Assembly (NCBI RefSeq): GCF_000406105.1
Contig: NZ_CM001974.1
Span: 2,157,285 to 2,221,284 of the forward strand
DNA length: 64,000 nucleotides
Origin: Dickeya chrysanthemi NCPPB 402
GTDB taxonomy: Bacteria; Pseudomonadota; Gammaproteobacteria; Enterobacterales; Enterobacteriaceae
Direction: 5' to 3'
The notes under the pieces are model-generated. The model ran no database searches. It was not told the origin of the DNA and worked only from the letters and a program-made list of their open reading frames with translations. This document shows positions 16,804 through 26,275 of the stretch, in pieces (position 1 is the stretch's first letter; each line of letters begins with the position of its first letter). The position numbers were made by a program, and so were the translations under genes.

Positions 16804-19506
16804 TCAGTTGGCCGCTTTTTTCTCTTTTTTCTCGTTTTTTTCTGCTTTAGCCGCGGCATTGGCAACTGCCGGAGTTGCTTTGGCGTCGGCAGCGGCATGC
16901 TCAATAAACGGACGGCCGTAGAATGAATCCAGCAGGATTTGTTTCAGTTCGGCAATCAGCGGGTAACGCGGGTTGGCGCCGGTGCACTGATCGTCGAAGG
17001 CATCTTCAGAAAGTTTGTCCACTTTGGCCAGGAAGTCCGCTTCTTGTACGCCGGCTTCACGGATAGAGGTCGGGATACCCAACTCTTTCTTCATGCTTTC
17101 CAGCCAGGCCAACAGTTTCTCGATTTTCTGAGCGGTACGGTCGCCCGCGGCACCCAGACCGAGGTGATCGGCTACTTCCGCATAACGACGACGTGCCTGT
17201 GGGCGGTCATATTGACTGAACGCGGTCTGCTTGGTCGGGTTGTCGTTGGCGTTATAACGAATCACGTTACAAATCAACAGTGCGTTGGCCAGACCATGTG
17301 GGATATGGAACTCAGACCCCAGTTTATGCGCCATTGAGTGGCAGACGCCCAGGAAGGCGTTGGCAAACGCGATACCGGCAATGGTTGCCGCATTGTGGAC
17401 ACGTTCGCGGGCAACCGGGTTTTTGGCGCCTTCATGGTAGCTGGCCGGCAGATTTTCTTTCAGAAGTTTCAGCGCTTGTAACGCTTGTCCATCGGAGTAT
17501 TCGTTCGCCAGTACGGAAACATAGGCTTCCAGTGAGTGGGTGACGGCATCCAGACCGCCGAATGCACACAACGATTTCGGCATGTTCATCACCAGATTGG
17601 CGTCGACAATCGCCATATCCGGTGTCAGCGCATAGTCGGCCAACGGATATTTCTGACCGGTGGCATCGTCGGTCACGACGGCGAACGGCGTCACTTCAGA
17701 ACCTGTACCTGAAGTCGTCGTGATGGCGATCAGTTTGGCTTTTACGCCCATTTTCGGGAACTTGTAGATGCGTTTGCGGATATCCATGAAACGCAGCGCC
17801 AGTTCTTCAAAATGAGTATCCGGGTGTTCATACATAACCCACATGATCTTGGCGGCATCCATCGGCGAACCGCCACCCAGCGCGATAATCACGTCGGGTT
17901 TGAACGCGTTCATCTGTTCCGCACCTTTGCGAACGATACTGAGCGTTGGGTCGGCTTCTACTTCAAAGAAGACATCGGTATCCAGACCTTGTTGTTTCAG
18001 CACGGAAGTGATCTGGTCGACATAGCCGTTGTTAAACAGGAAACGGTCGGTCACGATAAACGCGCGTTTTGCACCATCGCTCGCCACTTCTTCCAGCGCG
18101 ATCGGCAGGGAGCCGCGACGGAAGTAGATAGATTTAGGAAGTTTGTGCCACAGCATGTTTTCAGCTCGCTTAGCCACGGTTTTACGGTTGATCAGGTGCT
18201 TCGGTCCGACGTTTTCGGAGATGGAATTACCGCCCCATGAGCCGCAGCCCAGCGTCAACGACGGCGCCAGCTTAAAGTTATACAAGTCGCCGATGCCGCC
18301 TTGTGAAGCCGGCGTATTGATCAGAATACGCGCGGTTTTCATCTTATCGCCGAAATAATTGACGCGACGCGCCTGGTTATCCTGATCGGTATACAAGCAG
18401 GAGGTATGACCGATCCCCCCCATGGCGACCAGTTTTTCCGCTTTGTTGACGGCTTCTTCAAAATCTTTCGCCCGATACATCGCCAGCGTCGGGGAGAGTT
18501 TCTCGTGGGCAAACGGTTCGGATTCATCGGCATTCGTTACTTCGCCGATCAATACCTTGGTGCTGGCTGGTACGGAAATACCCGCCATTTCCGCGATTTT
18601 GGTGGCCGGCTGGCCGACGATAGCCGCATTCAATGCGCCGTTTTTCAAAATAATCGCCTGCACCGCCTGCAGTTCTTTACCTTTAAGCAGGTAGCCGCCA
18701 TGCGTCGAGAAGCGTTCGCGTACGGCATCATAGATTTCATCAACCACGATAACCGACTGTTCGGATGCGCAAATTACACCATTATCAAAGGTTTTTGACA
18801 TCAGAATCGATGCGACGGCACGCTTGATGTCCGCGGTTTCGTCAATCACGACGGGGGTGTTGCCTGCGCCTACGCCGATAGCCGGTTTACCCGAGCTATA
18901 AGCGGCTTTCACCATGCCTGGGCCGCCGGTTGCCAGAATCAGGTTGATATCCGGGTGGTGCATCAGTTGATTGGACAGTTCGACTGAGGGTTCATCAATC
19001 CAGCCGATAATATCTTTAGGCGCGCCCGCGGCGATTGCTGCCTGCAACACGATGTCTGCCGCCTTGTTGGTAGCGTTTTTGGCTCGTGGGTGGGGAGAGA
19101 AAATAATGCCGTTACGGGTTTTCAGGCTGATTAACGCCTTGAAAATAGCGGTAGAGGTGGGGTTCGTGGTCGGAACAATACCGCAGATCAGGCCGATAGG
19201 TTCGGCAATGGTGATGGTACCGAAGGTATCATCGACGGACAGCACGCCGCAGGTTTGCTCATCCTTGTAGGCGTTATAAATGTACTCGGAGGCGAAGTGG
19301 TTTTTGATTACCTTGTCTTCGATAATACCCATGCCGGATTCGGCGACGGCCATTTTTGCCAGTGGAATACGGGCATCAGCCGCAGCCAGCGCGGCGGCGC
19401 GGAAGATCCGATCAACCTGCTCCTGAGTGAAATTCGCGAATTCCTGCTGCGCTTTTTTGACGCGTTCGACCAAAGCGTTAAGTTCAGCAACGTTTGTTAC
19501 GGCCAT
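16804..19506 (-). CDS. adhE: Bifunctional acetaldehyde-CoA / alcohol dehydrogenase AdhE
   Basis: Reduces acetyl-CoA to acetaldehyde and then to ethanol during fermentation, regenerating NAD+. The 900-residue protein has an N-terminal aldehyde dehydrogenase domain (about 1-440, catalytic cysteine in GVICASEQ near residue 246), a linker, and an iron-dependent alcohol dehydrogenase domain (about 450-870) with GGGSPMDAAK and the metal-binding histidine region HSMAHKLG. It forms spirosome filaments in E. coli. The last 25 residues are an Ala/Lys/Glu-rich tail, slightly longer than in E. coli (891 residues). ATG at 19506 with AGGAGAG upstream. Order tdk-adhE-ychE is conserved. Confidence 0.97.
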   Translation of the reverse strand: MAVTNVAELNALVERVKKAQQEFANFTQEQVDRIFRAAALAAADARIPLAKMAVAESGMGIIEDKVIKNHFASEYIYNAYKDEQTCGVLSVDDTFGTITIAEPIGLICGIVPTTNPTSTAIFKALISLKTRNGIIFSPHPRAKNATNKAADIVLQAAIAAGAPKDIIGWIDEPSVELSNQLMHHPDINLILATGGPGMVKAAYSSGKPAIGVGAGNTPVVIDETADIKRAVASILMSKTFDNGVICASEQSVIVVDEIYDAVRERFSTHGGYLLKGKELQAVQAIILKNGALNAAIVGQPATKIAEMAGISVPASTKVLIGEVTNADESEPFAHEKLSPTLAMYRAKDFEEAVNKAEKLVAMGGIGHTSCLYTDQDNQARRVNYFGDKMKTARILINTPASQGGIGDLYNFKLAPSLTLGCGSWGGNSISENVGPKHLINRKTVAKRAENMLWHKLPKSIYFRRGSLPIALEEVASDGAKRAFIVTDRFLFNNGYVDQITSVLKQQGLDTDVFFEVEADPTLSIVRKGAEQMNAFKPDVIIALGGGSPMDAAKIMWVMYEHPDTHFEELALRFMDIRKRIYKFPKMGVKAKLIAITTTSGTGSEVTPFAVVTDDATGQKYPLADYALTPDMAIVDANLVMNMPKSLCAFGGLDAVTHSLEAYVSVLANEYSDGQALQALKLLKENLPASYHEGAKNPVARERVHNAATIAGIAFANAFLGVCHSMAHKLGSEFHIPHGLANALLICNVIRYNANDNPTKQTAFSQYDRPQARRRYAEVADHLGLGAAGDRTAQKIEKLLAWLESMKKELGIPTSIREAGVQEADFLAKVDKLSEDAFDDQCTGANPRYPLIAELKQILLDSFYGRPFIEHAAADAKATPAVANAAAKAEKNEKKEKKAAN

Positions 19507-20051
19507 AATGCTCTCCTGTAATGTTAAACTCTTTCAGTCAATGGTCAGCCCGTTGAATAAGCAGTATAGATAATGGTTGCGGCGCCTGATAATTTGGCGC
19601 TGGCGATTATCCATTGACTCAAAGCGCTCCTGATGAATCGTGTTACCGGTTAATGCCGCGTTCGTCGGTTTCTTAATACTGTGTTTAACGTTGTCACCGA
19701 CATAACGCTATCGTTCATTGCTGTGAGTGGTTACCTCTAAGATGACAGCAGGATACCCCGTTAATGGGCGGTTTTTTGTGATCGCCTTCGCTAAATCGCC
19801 AAGCTGACACCATTCAGCATGGCGATTTTGAGAACGAATATCATCTTTCAGTAAGATTTGTTAAAAATAAATAACTATTTCATTGGCGGCTTTATGCGAA
19901 TTTGTATCGGGAATTGGCGTGAAGACAGAGTATGATCATTAAGGCTGTGGGAGACGAACCGCACGTTGTGATTGTGCCGGTCGCGGATGTTGTGGTGCGA
20001 GGCGTCTCGGCAGTGGAAACTGGCGTCGACAATCATGTTCAGAGGTGATGT
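19507..20051. other. Divergent adhE / ychE control region
   Basis: 545 bp without a gene between divergent genes. The adhE ribosome site (AGGAGAG) is just upstream of its ATG. At 19795-19830 there is an interrupted hairpin (ATCGCCA + GCTGA arms with TCAGC + TGGCGAT) followed on the plus strand by TTTT. E. coli adhE has a long regulated leader in the same position, so a long 5' untranslated region is likely here too. I could not assign promoters or operator sites with confidence. Confidence 0.5.
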
Positions 20052-20696
20052 GTGACTCAACCTATGCTGGATTTCTCCGGCTACATCAAGTTTTTTATTG
20101 GGTTGTTTGCGTTGATTAATCCGGTGGGCATTCTTCCTATCTTTATTAGTATGACCAGCTATCAGCCGGGGGAAGGGCGGGCGAGAACGAACCTGACCGC
20201 GAATGTCTCTGTGGTGATCATTCTCTGGGTCGCTCTGTTCTTTGGCGACGCTATTCTGCGGTTGTTTGGTATTTCGATGGATTCGTTCCGGATTGCAGGC
20301 GGTATTCTGGTGACGACTATCGCTATGTCGATGATCAGCGGCAAACTGGGTGAGGATAAACAGAATAAGCAGGAGAAAACGGAAACCGCCAATCGGGAAA
20401 GTGTGGGGGTTGTACCGCTGGCGTTGCCATTAATGGCCGGGCCGGGGGCGATCAGCTCTACGATTGTCTGGAGTTCCCGCTATCACGGCTGGCAAAATTT
20501 GTTGGGGCTATCGGCCGCGATTGCCGTGTTTGCGTTTTGTTGCTGGTTGTTGTTTCGGGCGGCACCGGCGCTGGTGCGATTGCTGGGCCAAACCGGCATC
20601 AACGTGGTGACCCGTATTATGGGATTGCTGTTGATGTCGCTCGGTATTGAATTCATTGTCACGGGGGTACGCGCCCTATTTCCCGGTTTGCTATAA
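20052..20696 (+). CDS. ychE: MarC/YchE family membrane protein
   Basis: Integral inner-membrane protein of the MarC (UPF0056) family, 214 residues with about six hydrophobic segments. Some archaeal members transport neutral amino acids; the function in enterobacteria is not settled. Strongly similar to E. coli YchE, with GLFALINPVG near residue 17, the MISGKLGEDKQNKQEK cytoplasmic loop near 95-110 and the PLALPLMAGPGAIS motif near 122. The start is the GTG at 20052 with GAGG six bases upstream. It is followed by a shortened ERIC repeat. Confidence 0.93.
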   Translation: MTQPMLDFSGYIKFFIGLFALINPVGILPIFISMTSYQPGEGRARTNLTANVSVVIILWVALFFGDAILRLFGISMDSFRIAGGILVTTIAMSMISGKLGEDKQNKQEKTETANRESVGVVPLALPLMAGPGAISSTIVWSSRYHGWQNLLGLSAAIAVFAFCCWLLFRAAPALVRLLGQTGINVVTRIMGLLLMSLGIEFIVTGVRALFPGLL

Positions 20697-20708
20697 CGGG
20701 CGCGGGTC

Positions 20709-20774
20709 TATACCCCAAATAATTCGAGTTGCAGGAAAGTCAACGCACCTGCAACGTGAAGTATGACGGGGATA
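20709..20774. repeat. Internally deleted ERIC element
   Basis: 66-bp copy of the 127-bp ERIC element at 43078-43204. Both ends are kept: TATACCCCAAATAATTCGAG at the left and GTATGACGGGGATA at the right, forming imperfect inverted termini. The central palindrome with the GTGACTGGGG core is missing. It lies just after the ychE stop and may act as a transcribed 3' hairpin. Confidence 0.88.
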
Positions 20775-21428
20775 TGGCGTTGATTAAAACGCACGCAGAT
20801 ATTCCGCGCCACGCCTTATCGTATTTAGCGCATACCTTATTTTTATTAATATTGTTTACTTATGTTATCTCCCGGCAATAGCCGGTAGAAAAAAGCCTAT
20901 CCCTTACTATTATTTATCTCACCGAGCTACATAACTTATATTTATGAGTTATCTCATGCCTTAGATAAGCTAATGCATATGGCACGATACGAAGTGGGTG
21001 ATCTTCCGTCGTGTGAGCGCCTATTCGCTGTTAATTTATTCACATGCACAAGGGATTGCATCATTAATGGTGGGATGTTGGGCAGAAGTGTTTTATCGTG
21101 CATTTTTTACCCCGAACTACTGTTAATGCTTTCATAGTTACAAGTTATTGGACAATCTGCTGTTGTGCGAAATTTTACCGCCCTGACACAGGGTACGGAT
21201 GTTTTTGTATCCATTTGCGGAGTTAGATCATTTTGTGACTTTCCGAGATGGAAAAGAAATTTAAGTAACAGCCTGCAAAATCTATTGGCGAAGACGAGTT
21301 CTTCTGATACGTTCGGCATCACGCTATTCTCCTCGGTCGTTACGGATAAGTTAATTTTATTAGAGCGTTATCCCAGACGGTTTTCTTTGCAGGGGGGCGT
21401 ACCATCAGGGAAGAGTGGAAATGGCTGT

Positions 21429-21465
21429 AAACTGCCGGTTCTCGGAGAGGACTACGGCAGTTTTT
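21429..21465 (+). terminator. Terminator-like hairpin upstream of oppA
   Basis: Nine-base-pair perfect stem AAACTGCCG / CGGCAGTTT with a 17-nt, partly self-complementary loop, followed by a T-rich end. It lies about 230 bp before the oppA start. It could end a short upstream transcript, act as an attenuator in the oppA leader, or be fortuitous. Confidence 0.5.
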
Positions 21466-21691
21466 GGGTTGCCAAAAATGTGCTGTTTTTATCTCTGTTG
21501 ATTTTTCCAACACGTTGGTGCGGCACTGTAGGTATCTGGCTGTGTTGCGTGGATAAAACAATTTAGATGTGATTGAGCGGCCATGTTGCCAGATTCGTTC
21601 CTCTGGCGGCGATGATGTCTGTCCGCTTAATACGTACAAAAAGTTATGGGCCTGATTGGGTGATAACAGTAGAACAGGAGCAAGGTAAATA

Positions 21692-23335
21692 ATGATAAAC
21701 AACACTATTAAAAAAACACTGGCGGTCAGCATTCTCGCTGCTATTACTGCCTCTGCCGGCGTTTCCGCCTGGGCCGCTACGGTGCCGGCCGGCGTTCAAC
21801 TGGCTGAGAAGCAGGAACTGGTACGTAACAACGGTTCCGAGGTTGCCTCGTTGGACCCGCATAAAATTGAGGGCGTGCCGGAATCGAATATCGCGCGTGA
21901 TCTGCTGGAAGGTCTGTTGGTTACCTCTCCGGACGGCCATCCGGCTCCGGGTGTGGCAGAAAGCTGGGACAACAAAGAGTTTAAAGTCTGGACCTTCCAT
22001 CTGCGTAAAGACGCCAAATGGTCTAACGGCGATCCGGTTACCGCTCAGGATTTCGTTTACAGCTGGCAGCGTATTTCTGATCCGAAAACCGCCTCTCCAT
22101 ATGCCAGTTACCTGCAGTTTGGCCATATCGTGAATATCGATGATGTGGTCGCCGGTAAAAAATCGCCTGATGCGCTGGGCGTGAAAGCAATCGACGATCA
22201 CACGTTTGAAGTGACGCTGAGCGAACCGGTTCCGTACTTCTATAAACTGCTGGTTCACCCGTCTACCTTCCCGGTGAATAAGAAAGTGGTCGAAAAGTTT
22301 GGCGACAAATGGACCCAACCGGCCAACTGGGTCGGCAATGGTGCTTATAAGCTGAACGAATGGATCGTGAACGAAAAAATCGTTCTGGAGCGCAACCCGA
22401 ATTACTGGGATAACGCCCACACCATCATTAATAAAGTGACTTATCTGCCGATCTCCTCCGAAGTGACGGATGTTAACCGCTACCGTAGCGGCGAGATCGA
22501 CATGACCTATAACAACCTGCCGATCGAACTGTTCCAGAAGTTGAAGAAAGAGATCCCCAACGAAGTGAAGGCGGATCCGTATCTGTGCACCTACTACTAT
22601 GAGATCAACAACCAGAAAGCGCCGTTTACCGATCCGCGCGTGCGTCAGGCGCTGGTGCTGGGCCTGGATCAGGATATTCTGACTAACAAGGTGAAAGGTC
22701 AGGGCGATACCCCGGCGTTTGGTTTCACTCCGCCGTACATCGATGGTCTGGACGGCAAACTGACGCCGCCGGAGTGGGTGAGCTGGTCACGTGAAAAACG
22801 TAACGCCGAGGCGAAGAAACTGCTGGCCGAAGCTGGCTTCACCGCTGAAAAACCGCTGACGTTCAACCTGCTGTATAACACGTCCGATCTGCACAAAAAA
22901 CTGGCCATTGCCGCCTCTTCTATCTGGAAGAACAACATTGGCGTCGAAGCTAAACTGGAAAACCAGGAGTGGAAAACCTTCCTGGATAGCCGTCATCAGG
23001 GCACATTCGATGTCGCTCGTGCCGGCTGGTGCGCGGACTATAACGAACCGACCACGTTCCTGAACATCATGATCGCCAACAGCAGCAGCAACACCTCGCA
23101 TTATAAGAGCGCGGATTTCGACAAGTTGATGGCGAACGCTCTGGCCGCCAAGACCGAAGAAGAACGTGCTAACGTCTACAGACAGGCTGAAGCGTTGCTG
23201 GAAAAAGACGCCGTCGTGGTTCCGGTGTATTACTATGCCAACACCCGTCTGGTTAAACCGTATGTGGGTGGCCTGACCGGCAAAGATCCGTTGGATAACC
23301 TCAACGTTAAAAACCTTTATATTATCAAGCATTAA
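21692..23335 (+). CDS. oppA: Oligopeptide ABC transporter, periplasmic binding protein OppA
   Basis: Binds peptides of about two to five residues in the periplasm and delivers them to OppBCDF; also used for recycling cell-wall peptides together with MppA. The 547-residue precursor has a Sec signal peptide (about 1-29, ending ASAGVSAWA) and the SBP_bac_5 fold, including the DLLEGLL.TSPDG block near residue 70. It is full length. The ATG at 21692 follows AGGAGCAAGG. First gene of the opp operon. Confidence 0.97.
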   Translation: MINNTIKKTLAVSILAAITASAGVSAWAATVPAGVQLAEKQELVRNNGSEVASLDPHKIEGVPESNIARDLLEGLLVTSPDGHPAPGVAESWDNKEFKVWTFHLRKDAKWSNGDPVTAQDFVYSWQRISDPKTASPYASYLQFGHIVNIDDVVAGKKSPDALGVKAIDDHTFEVTLSEPVPYFYKLLVHPSTFPVNKKVVEKFGDKWTQPANWVGNGAYKLNEWIVNEKIVLERNPNYWDNAHTIINKVTYLPISSEVTDVNRYRSGEIDMTYNNLPIELFQKLKKEIPNEVKADPYLCTYYYEINNQKAPFTDPRVRQALVLGLDQDILTNKVKGQGDTPAFGFTPPYIDGLDGKLTPPEWVSWSREKRNAEAKKLLAEAGFTAEKPLTFNLLYNTSDLHKKLAIAASSIWKNNIGVEAKLENQEWKTFLDSRHQGTFDVARAGWCADYNEPTTFLNIMIANSSSNTSHYKSADFDKLMANALAAKTEEERANVYRQAEALLEKDAVVVPVYYYANTRLVKPYVGGLTGKDPLDNLNVKNLYIIKH

Positions 23336-23427
23336 TGATGAAGGGGCGGGTGTCGGTTGGCACCCGACCCTTATTCGGTTTGATAAACAGAAGCGAAATT
23401 TTCAGACCGGTTTTATAGGTAAGGTCA

Positions 23428-24348
23428 ATGTTAAAATTTATTTTCCGTCGTTGCCTGGAAGCAATCCCGACGTTGTTCATCCTGATTACTATTTCGTTTT
23501 TCATGATGCGACTGGCCCCGGGAAGTCCGTTTACCGGAGAACGCAATCTTCCCCCTGAAGTTATGGCGAATATCGAAGCCAAATACCATCTGAACGACCC
23601 GATGCTCAAACAGTATGGTAATTATCTGGTGCAATTGCTGAAAGGCGATTTTGGTCCGTCTTTTAAGTACAAAGATTATTCGGTCAACGATTTGGTCGTG
23701 CGGGCATTCCCGGTATCGGCCAAATTGGGGATCGCCGCTTTTCTGCTGGCTGTGGTGCTGGGGGTGACCTCCGGCGTAATTGCCGCGTTGAATCAAAACA
23801 GTAAATGGGACTACACGGTAATGGGGTTTGCCATGACCGGGGTGGTGATCCCCAGTTTTGTGGTTGCGCCACTACTGGTGCTGGTCTTCGCGATAACTCT
23901 GCGTTGGTTGCCGGGGGGCGGCTGGAACGGCGGTGCGCCAAAATACATCATTCTGCCGATGGTCGCGCTCTCCTTGTCTTATATCGCCAGTATTGCCCGT
24001 ATTACCCGTGGTTCAATGATTGAAGTGTTGCATTCAAACTTTATCCGTACCGCACGCGCCAAAGGGCTGCCGCTGCGCCGGATTATTTTGCGTCATGCAC
24101 TGAAACCTGCGTTGTTGCCGGTGCTTTCTTATATGGGACCTGCGTTCGTGGGGATCATTACCGGCTCCATGGTGATTGAAACCATTTTTGGTTTACCTGG
24201 TATTGGTCAGTTATTTGTTAACGGTGCGTTGAACCGTGACTATTCGCTGGTGCTTAGCCTGACTGTTTTGGTAGGCGCGCTGACCATTCTGTTTAATGCG
24301 ATTATCGATGTGCTGTATGCGGTCATCGATCCGAAGATCCGTTACTAA
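23428..24348 (+). CDS. oppB: Oligopeptide ABC transporter permease OppB
   Basis: Inner-membrane permease, 306 residues with about six membrane spans, that forms the translocation pore with OppC. The N-terminal signature of the OppB/DppB group (MLKFIFRRCLEAIPTLFIL) and the cytoplasmic EAA loop (RTARAKGLPLRRIILRHALK near residue 210) for contact with the ATPases are present. It follows oppA by 92 bp, a gap containing a modest inverted repeat (GGGTGTCGG...CACCC) that may reduce downstream expression relative to oppA, as is usual for binding-protein operons. Confidence 0.96.
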   Translation: MLKFIFRRCLEAIPTLFILITISFFMMRLAPGSPFTGERNLPPEVMANIEAKYHLNDPMLKQYGNYLVQLLKGDFGPSFKYKDYSVNDLVVRAFPVSAKLGIAAFLLAVVLGVTSGVIAALNQNSKWDYTVMGFAMTGVVIPSFVVAPLLVLVFAITLRWLPGGGWNGGAPKYIILPMVALSLSYIASIARITRGSMIEVLHSNFIRTARAKGLPLRRIILRHALKPALLPVLSYMGPAFVGIITGSMVIETIFGLPGIGQLFVNGALNRDYSLVLSLTVLVGALTILFNAIIDVLYAVIDPKIRY

Positions 24349-24360
24349 GGTAAATCACTG

Positions 24361-25269
24361 ATGTTCTGGAATAAACGTAACCGCGAAGCGCTGGATAATT
24401 TCAGCGAAAAACTGGAAGTGGAAGGGCGCAGTCTGTGGCAGGATGCGCGTCGTCGTTTTATGCACAACCGGGCGGCACTAGCCAGTCTGTTTGTCCTGGC
24501 GCTCATTACGCTGTTTGTGGTTCTCGGCCCGATGGTGGCGCCGTTTAATTATGCGGATACCGACTGGAATATGATGTCCAGCGCGCCTGATATGGCGTCG
24601 AAACACTATTTCGGCACGGACTCTTCCGGCCGCGACCTGCTGGTGCGCGTAGCCATCGGTGGGCGTATTTCCCTGATGGTCGGCGTGGCCGCTGCGTTAG
24701 TGGCGGTTATTGTGGGAACGCTGTATGGCGCGGCGTCCGGCTATATCGGCGGTAAAGTTGACTCGGTCATGATGCGTCTGCTGGAGATCCTCAACTCCTT
24801 TCCGTTTATGTTCTTCGTTATTTTGCTGGTCACCCTGTTCGGGCAAAATATCCTGTTGATCTTTGTGGCTATCGGTATGGTGTCGTGGCTGGACATGGCG
24901 CGTATCGTTCGCGGCCAGACATTAAGCCTGAAACGTAAAGAGTTTATTGAAGCAGCGCTGGTATGCGGTGTTTCCACCCGTAGCATCGTGTTGCGTCATG
25001 TCGTGCCGAATGTGTTGGGCGTGGTGGTGGTGTATGCATCGTTGCTGGTGCCGAGCATGATCCTGTTTGAATCTTTCCTGAGTTTCCTTGGCCTGGGTAC
25101 CCAGGAGCCGCTGAGTAGTTGGGGCGCGTTGTTAAACGACGGCGCCAACTCGATGGAAGTAGCACCCTGGTTGCTGCTGTATCCCGCCGGTTTCCTGGTG
25201 GTAACTCTGTTCTGTTTTAACTTTATCGGCGATGGCTTGCGTGATGCCCTCGACCCGAAAGACCGCTAA
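24361..25269 (+). CDS. oppC: Oligopeptide ABC transporter permease OppC
   Basis: Second permease subunit, 302 residues. It has a cytoplasmic N-terminal tail of about 38 residues, an OppC-type first span followed by the periplasmic region with HYFGTDSSGRDLL near residue 81, and the EAA loop (EAALVCGVSTRSIVLRHVVPN near 198-218). It starts 12 bp after oppB and ends 16 bp before the oppD start, with the oppD ribosome site overlapping its stop codon. Confidence 0.96.
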   Translation: MFWNKRNREALDNFSEKLEVEGRSLWQDARRRFMHNRAALASLFVLALITLFVVLGPMVAPFNYADTDWNMMSSAPDMASKHYFGTDSSGRDLLVRVAIGGRISLMVGVAAALVAVIVGTLYGAASGYIGGKVDSVMMRLLEILNSFPFMFFVILLVTLFGQNILLIFVAIGMVSWLDMARIVRGQTLSLKRKEFIEAALVCGVSTRSIVLRHVVPNVLGVVVVYASLLVPSMILFESFLSFLGLGTQEPLSSWGALLNDGANSMEVAPWLLLYPAGFLVVTLFCFNFIGDGLRDALDPKDR

Positions 25270-25285
25270 GGAGACGCGTCATATT

Positions 25286-26275
25286 ATGATGAATACGTCA
25301 GAAACCCGCGGCGCGCTGCTGGATGTTAAAGACTTGCGCGTCACTTTTGGTACGCCTGATGGTGATGTCACGGCGGTAAATGATCTTAATTTCTCGCTCA
25401 GCGCCGGTGAAACGCTGGGTATTGTCGGAGAATCGGGTTCCGGTAAATCTCAGACCGCGTTCGCTCTGATGGGGTTGCTGGCTGCCAATGGTCGCATTGG
25501 CGGTTCCGCCCGCTTTAATGGTCGTGAAATTCTTAATCTGCCTGAGCGTGAACTGAACCGCTTGCGGGCGGAAGAGATCGCCATGATTTTTCAGGACCCG
25601 ATGACGTCACTGAATCCGTATATGCGTGTCGGCGACCAGTTGATGGAAGTGCTGATGCAGCATAAGAAAATGGGCAAAAGCGATGCGTTTGAAGAGTCGG
25701 TACGCATGTTGGATGCGGTGAAAATGCCGGAAGCCAGAAAGCGGATGCGCATGTATCCGCATGAGTTTTCCGGCGGGATGCGTCAGCGTGTAATGATTGC
25801 CATGGCCCTGCTGTGCCGCCCTAAATTGTTGATCGCCGACGAACCGACCACCGCGCTTGATGTGACGGTTCAGGCACAGATCATGACGTTGCTTAATGAC
25901 CTGAAGCGTGAGTTCAACACCGCGATTATTATGATTACCCACGACCTGGGGGTCGTCGCCGGTATTTGCGACAAGGTTCTGGTGATGTACGCCGGTCGTA
26001 CCATGGAGTACGGCAGTGCGCGCGAAATTTTCTATGAGCCGACCCATCCGTACTCACTCGGTTTGCTGAAAGCGATTCCTCGCCTTGATGAAGAGAATGA
26101 GGAACTGGCCACCATTCCGGGAAATCCGCCTAACTTGTTACGCCTGCCGAAAGGATGTCCTTTCCAGCCGCGTTGTCCCTATGCACAGGAGCGGTGCCAG
26201 CATGCACCTGAATTGACGCCGTTTGGTGAAGGCCGTCTGCGTGCCTGTTTCCGGAGTGTGGGAGAATTAGTATGA
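25286..26275 (+). CDS. oppD: Oligopeptide ABC transporter ATPase OppD
   Basis: One of two ATPases that power OppBC. 329 residues with Walker A GESGSGKS near residue 46, the signature motif FSGGMRQR, Walker B LLIADEP and the H-loop THDLGVV, and a C-terminal oligopeptide-transporter domain with four cysteines (CPFQPRCPYAQERC...C) that hold an iron-sulfur cluster in related proteins. I start at the ATG at 25286 (a second ATG follows immediately); GGAG is about 12 bases upstream. The longer frame from 25232 overlaps oppC. Its TGA overlaps the oppF ATG. Confidence 0.96.
   Translation: MMNTSETRGALLDVKDLRVTFGTPDGDVTAVNDLNFSLSAGETLGIVGESGSGKSQTAFALMGLLAANGRIGGSARFNGREILNLPERELNRLRAEEIAMIFQDPMTSLNPYMRVGDQLMEVLMQHKKMGKSDAFEESVRMLDAVKMPEARKRMRMYPHEFSGGMRQRVMIAMALLCRPKLLIADEPTTALDVTVQAQIMTLLNDLKREFNTAIIMITHDLGVVAGICDKVLVMYAGRTMEYGSAREIFYEPTHPYSLGLLKAIPRLDEENEELATIPGNPPNLLRLPKGCPFQPRCPYAQERCQHAPELTPFGEGRLRACFRSVGELV

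Larger units (their letters stand above)
20697..21691. other. ychE-oppA intergenic region / oppA leader
   Basis: Nearly 1 kb without a convincing gene. It starts with a deleted ERIC element (20709-20774), passes through an AT-rich part (about 20820-20990), and contains a terminator-like hairpin at 21429-21465. The oppA ribosome site AGGAG lies at 21677-21681. The open frame 21165-21566 has no recognisable homology and ordinary non-coding composition. In E. coli oppA also has a long upstream region, and its mRNA is a known target of the GcvB small RNA; a GcvB site could not be assigned here. Confidence 0.6.

Noticed and set aside
21165..21566. 133-residue open frame upstream of oppA
   Set aside because: No recognisable motif, no ribosome site at its start and no family resemblance; it spans the terminator-like hairpin.
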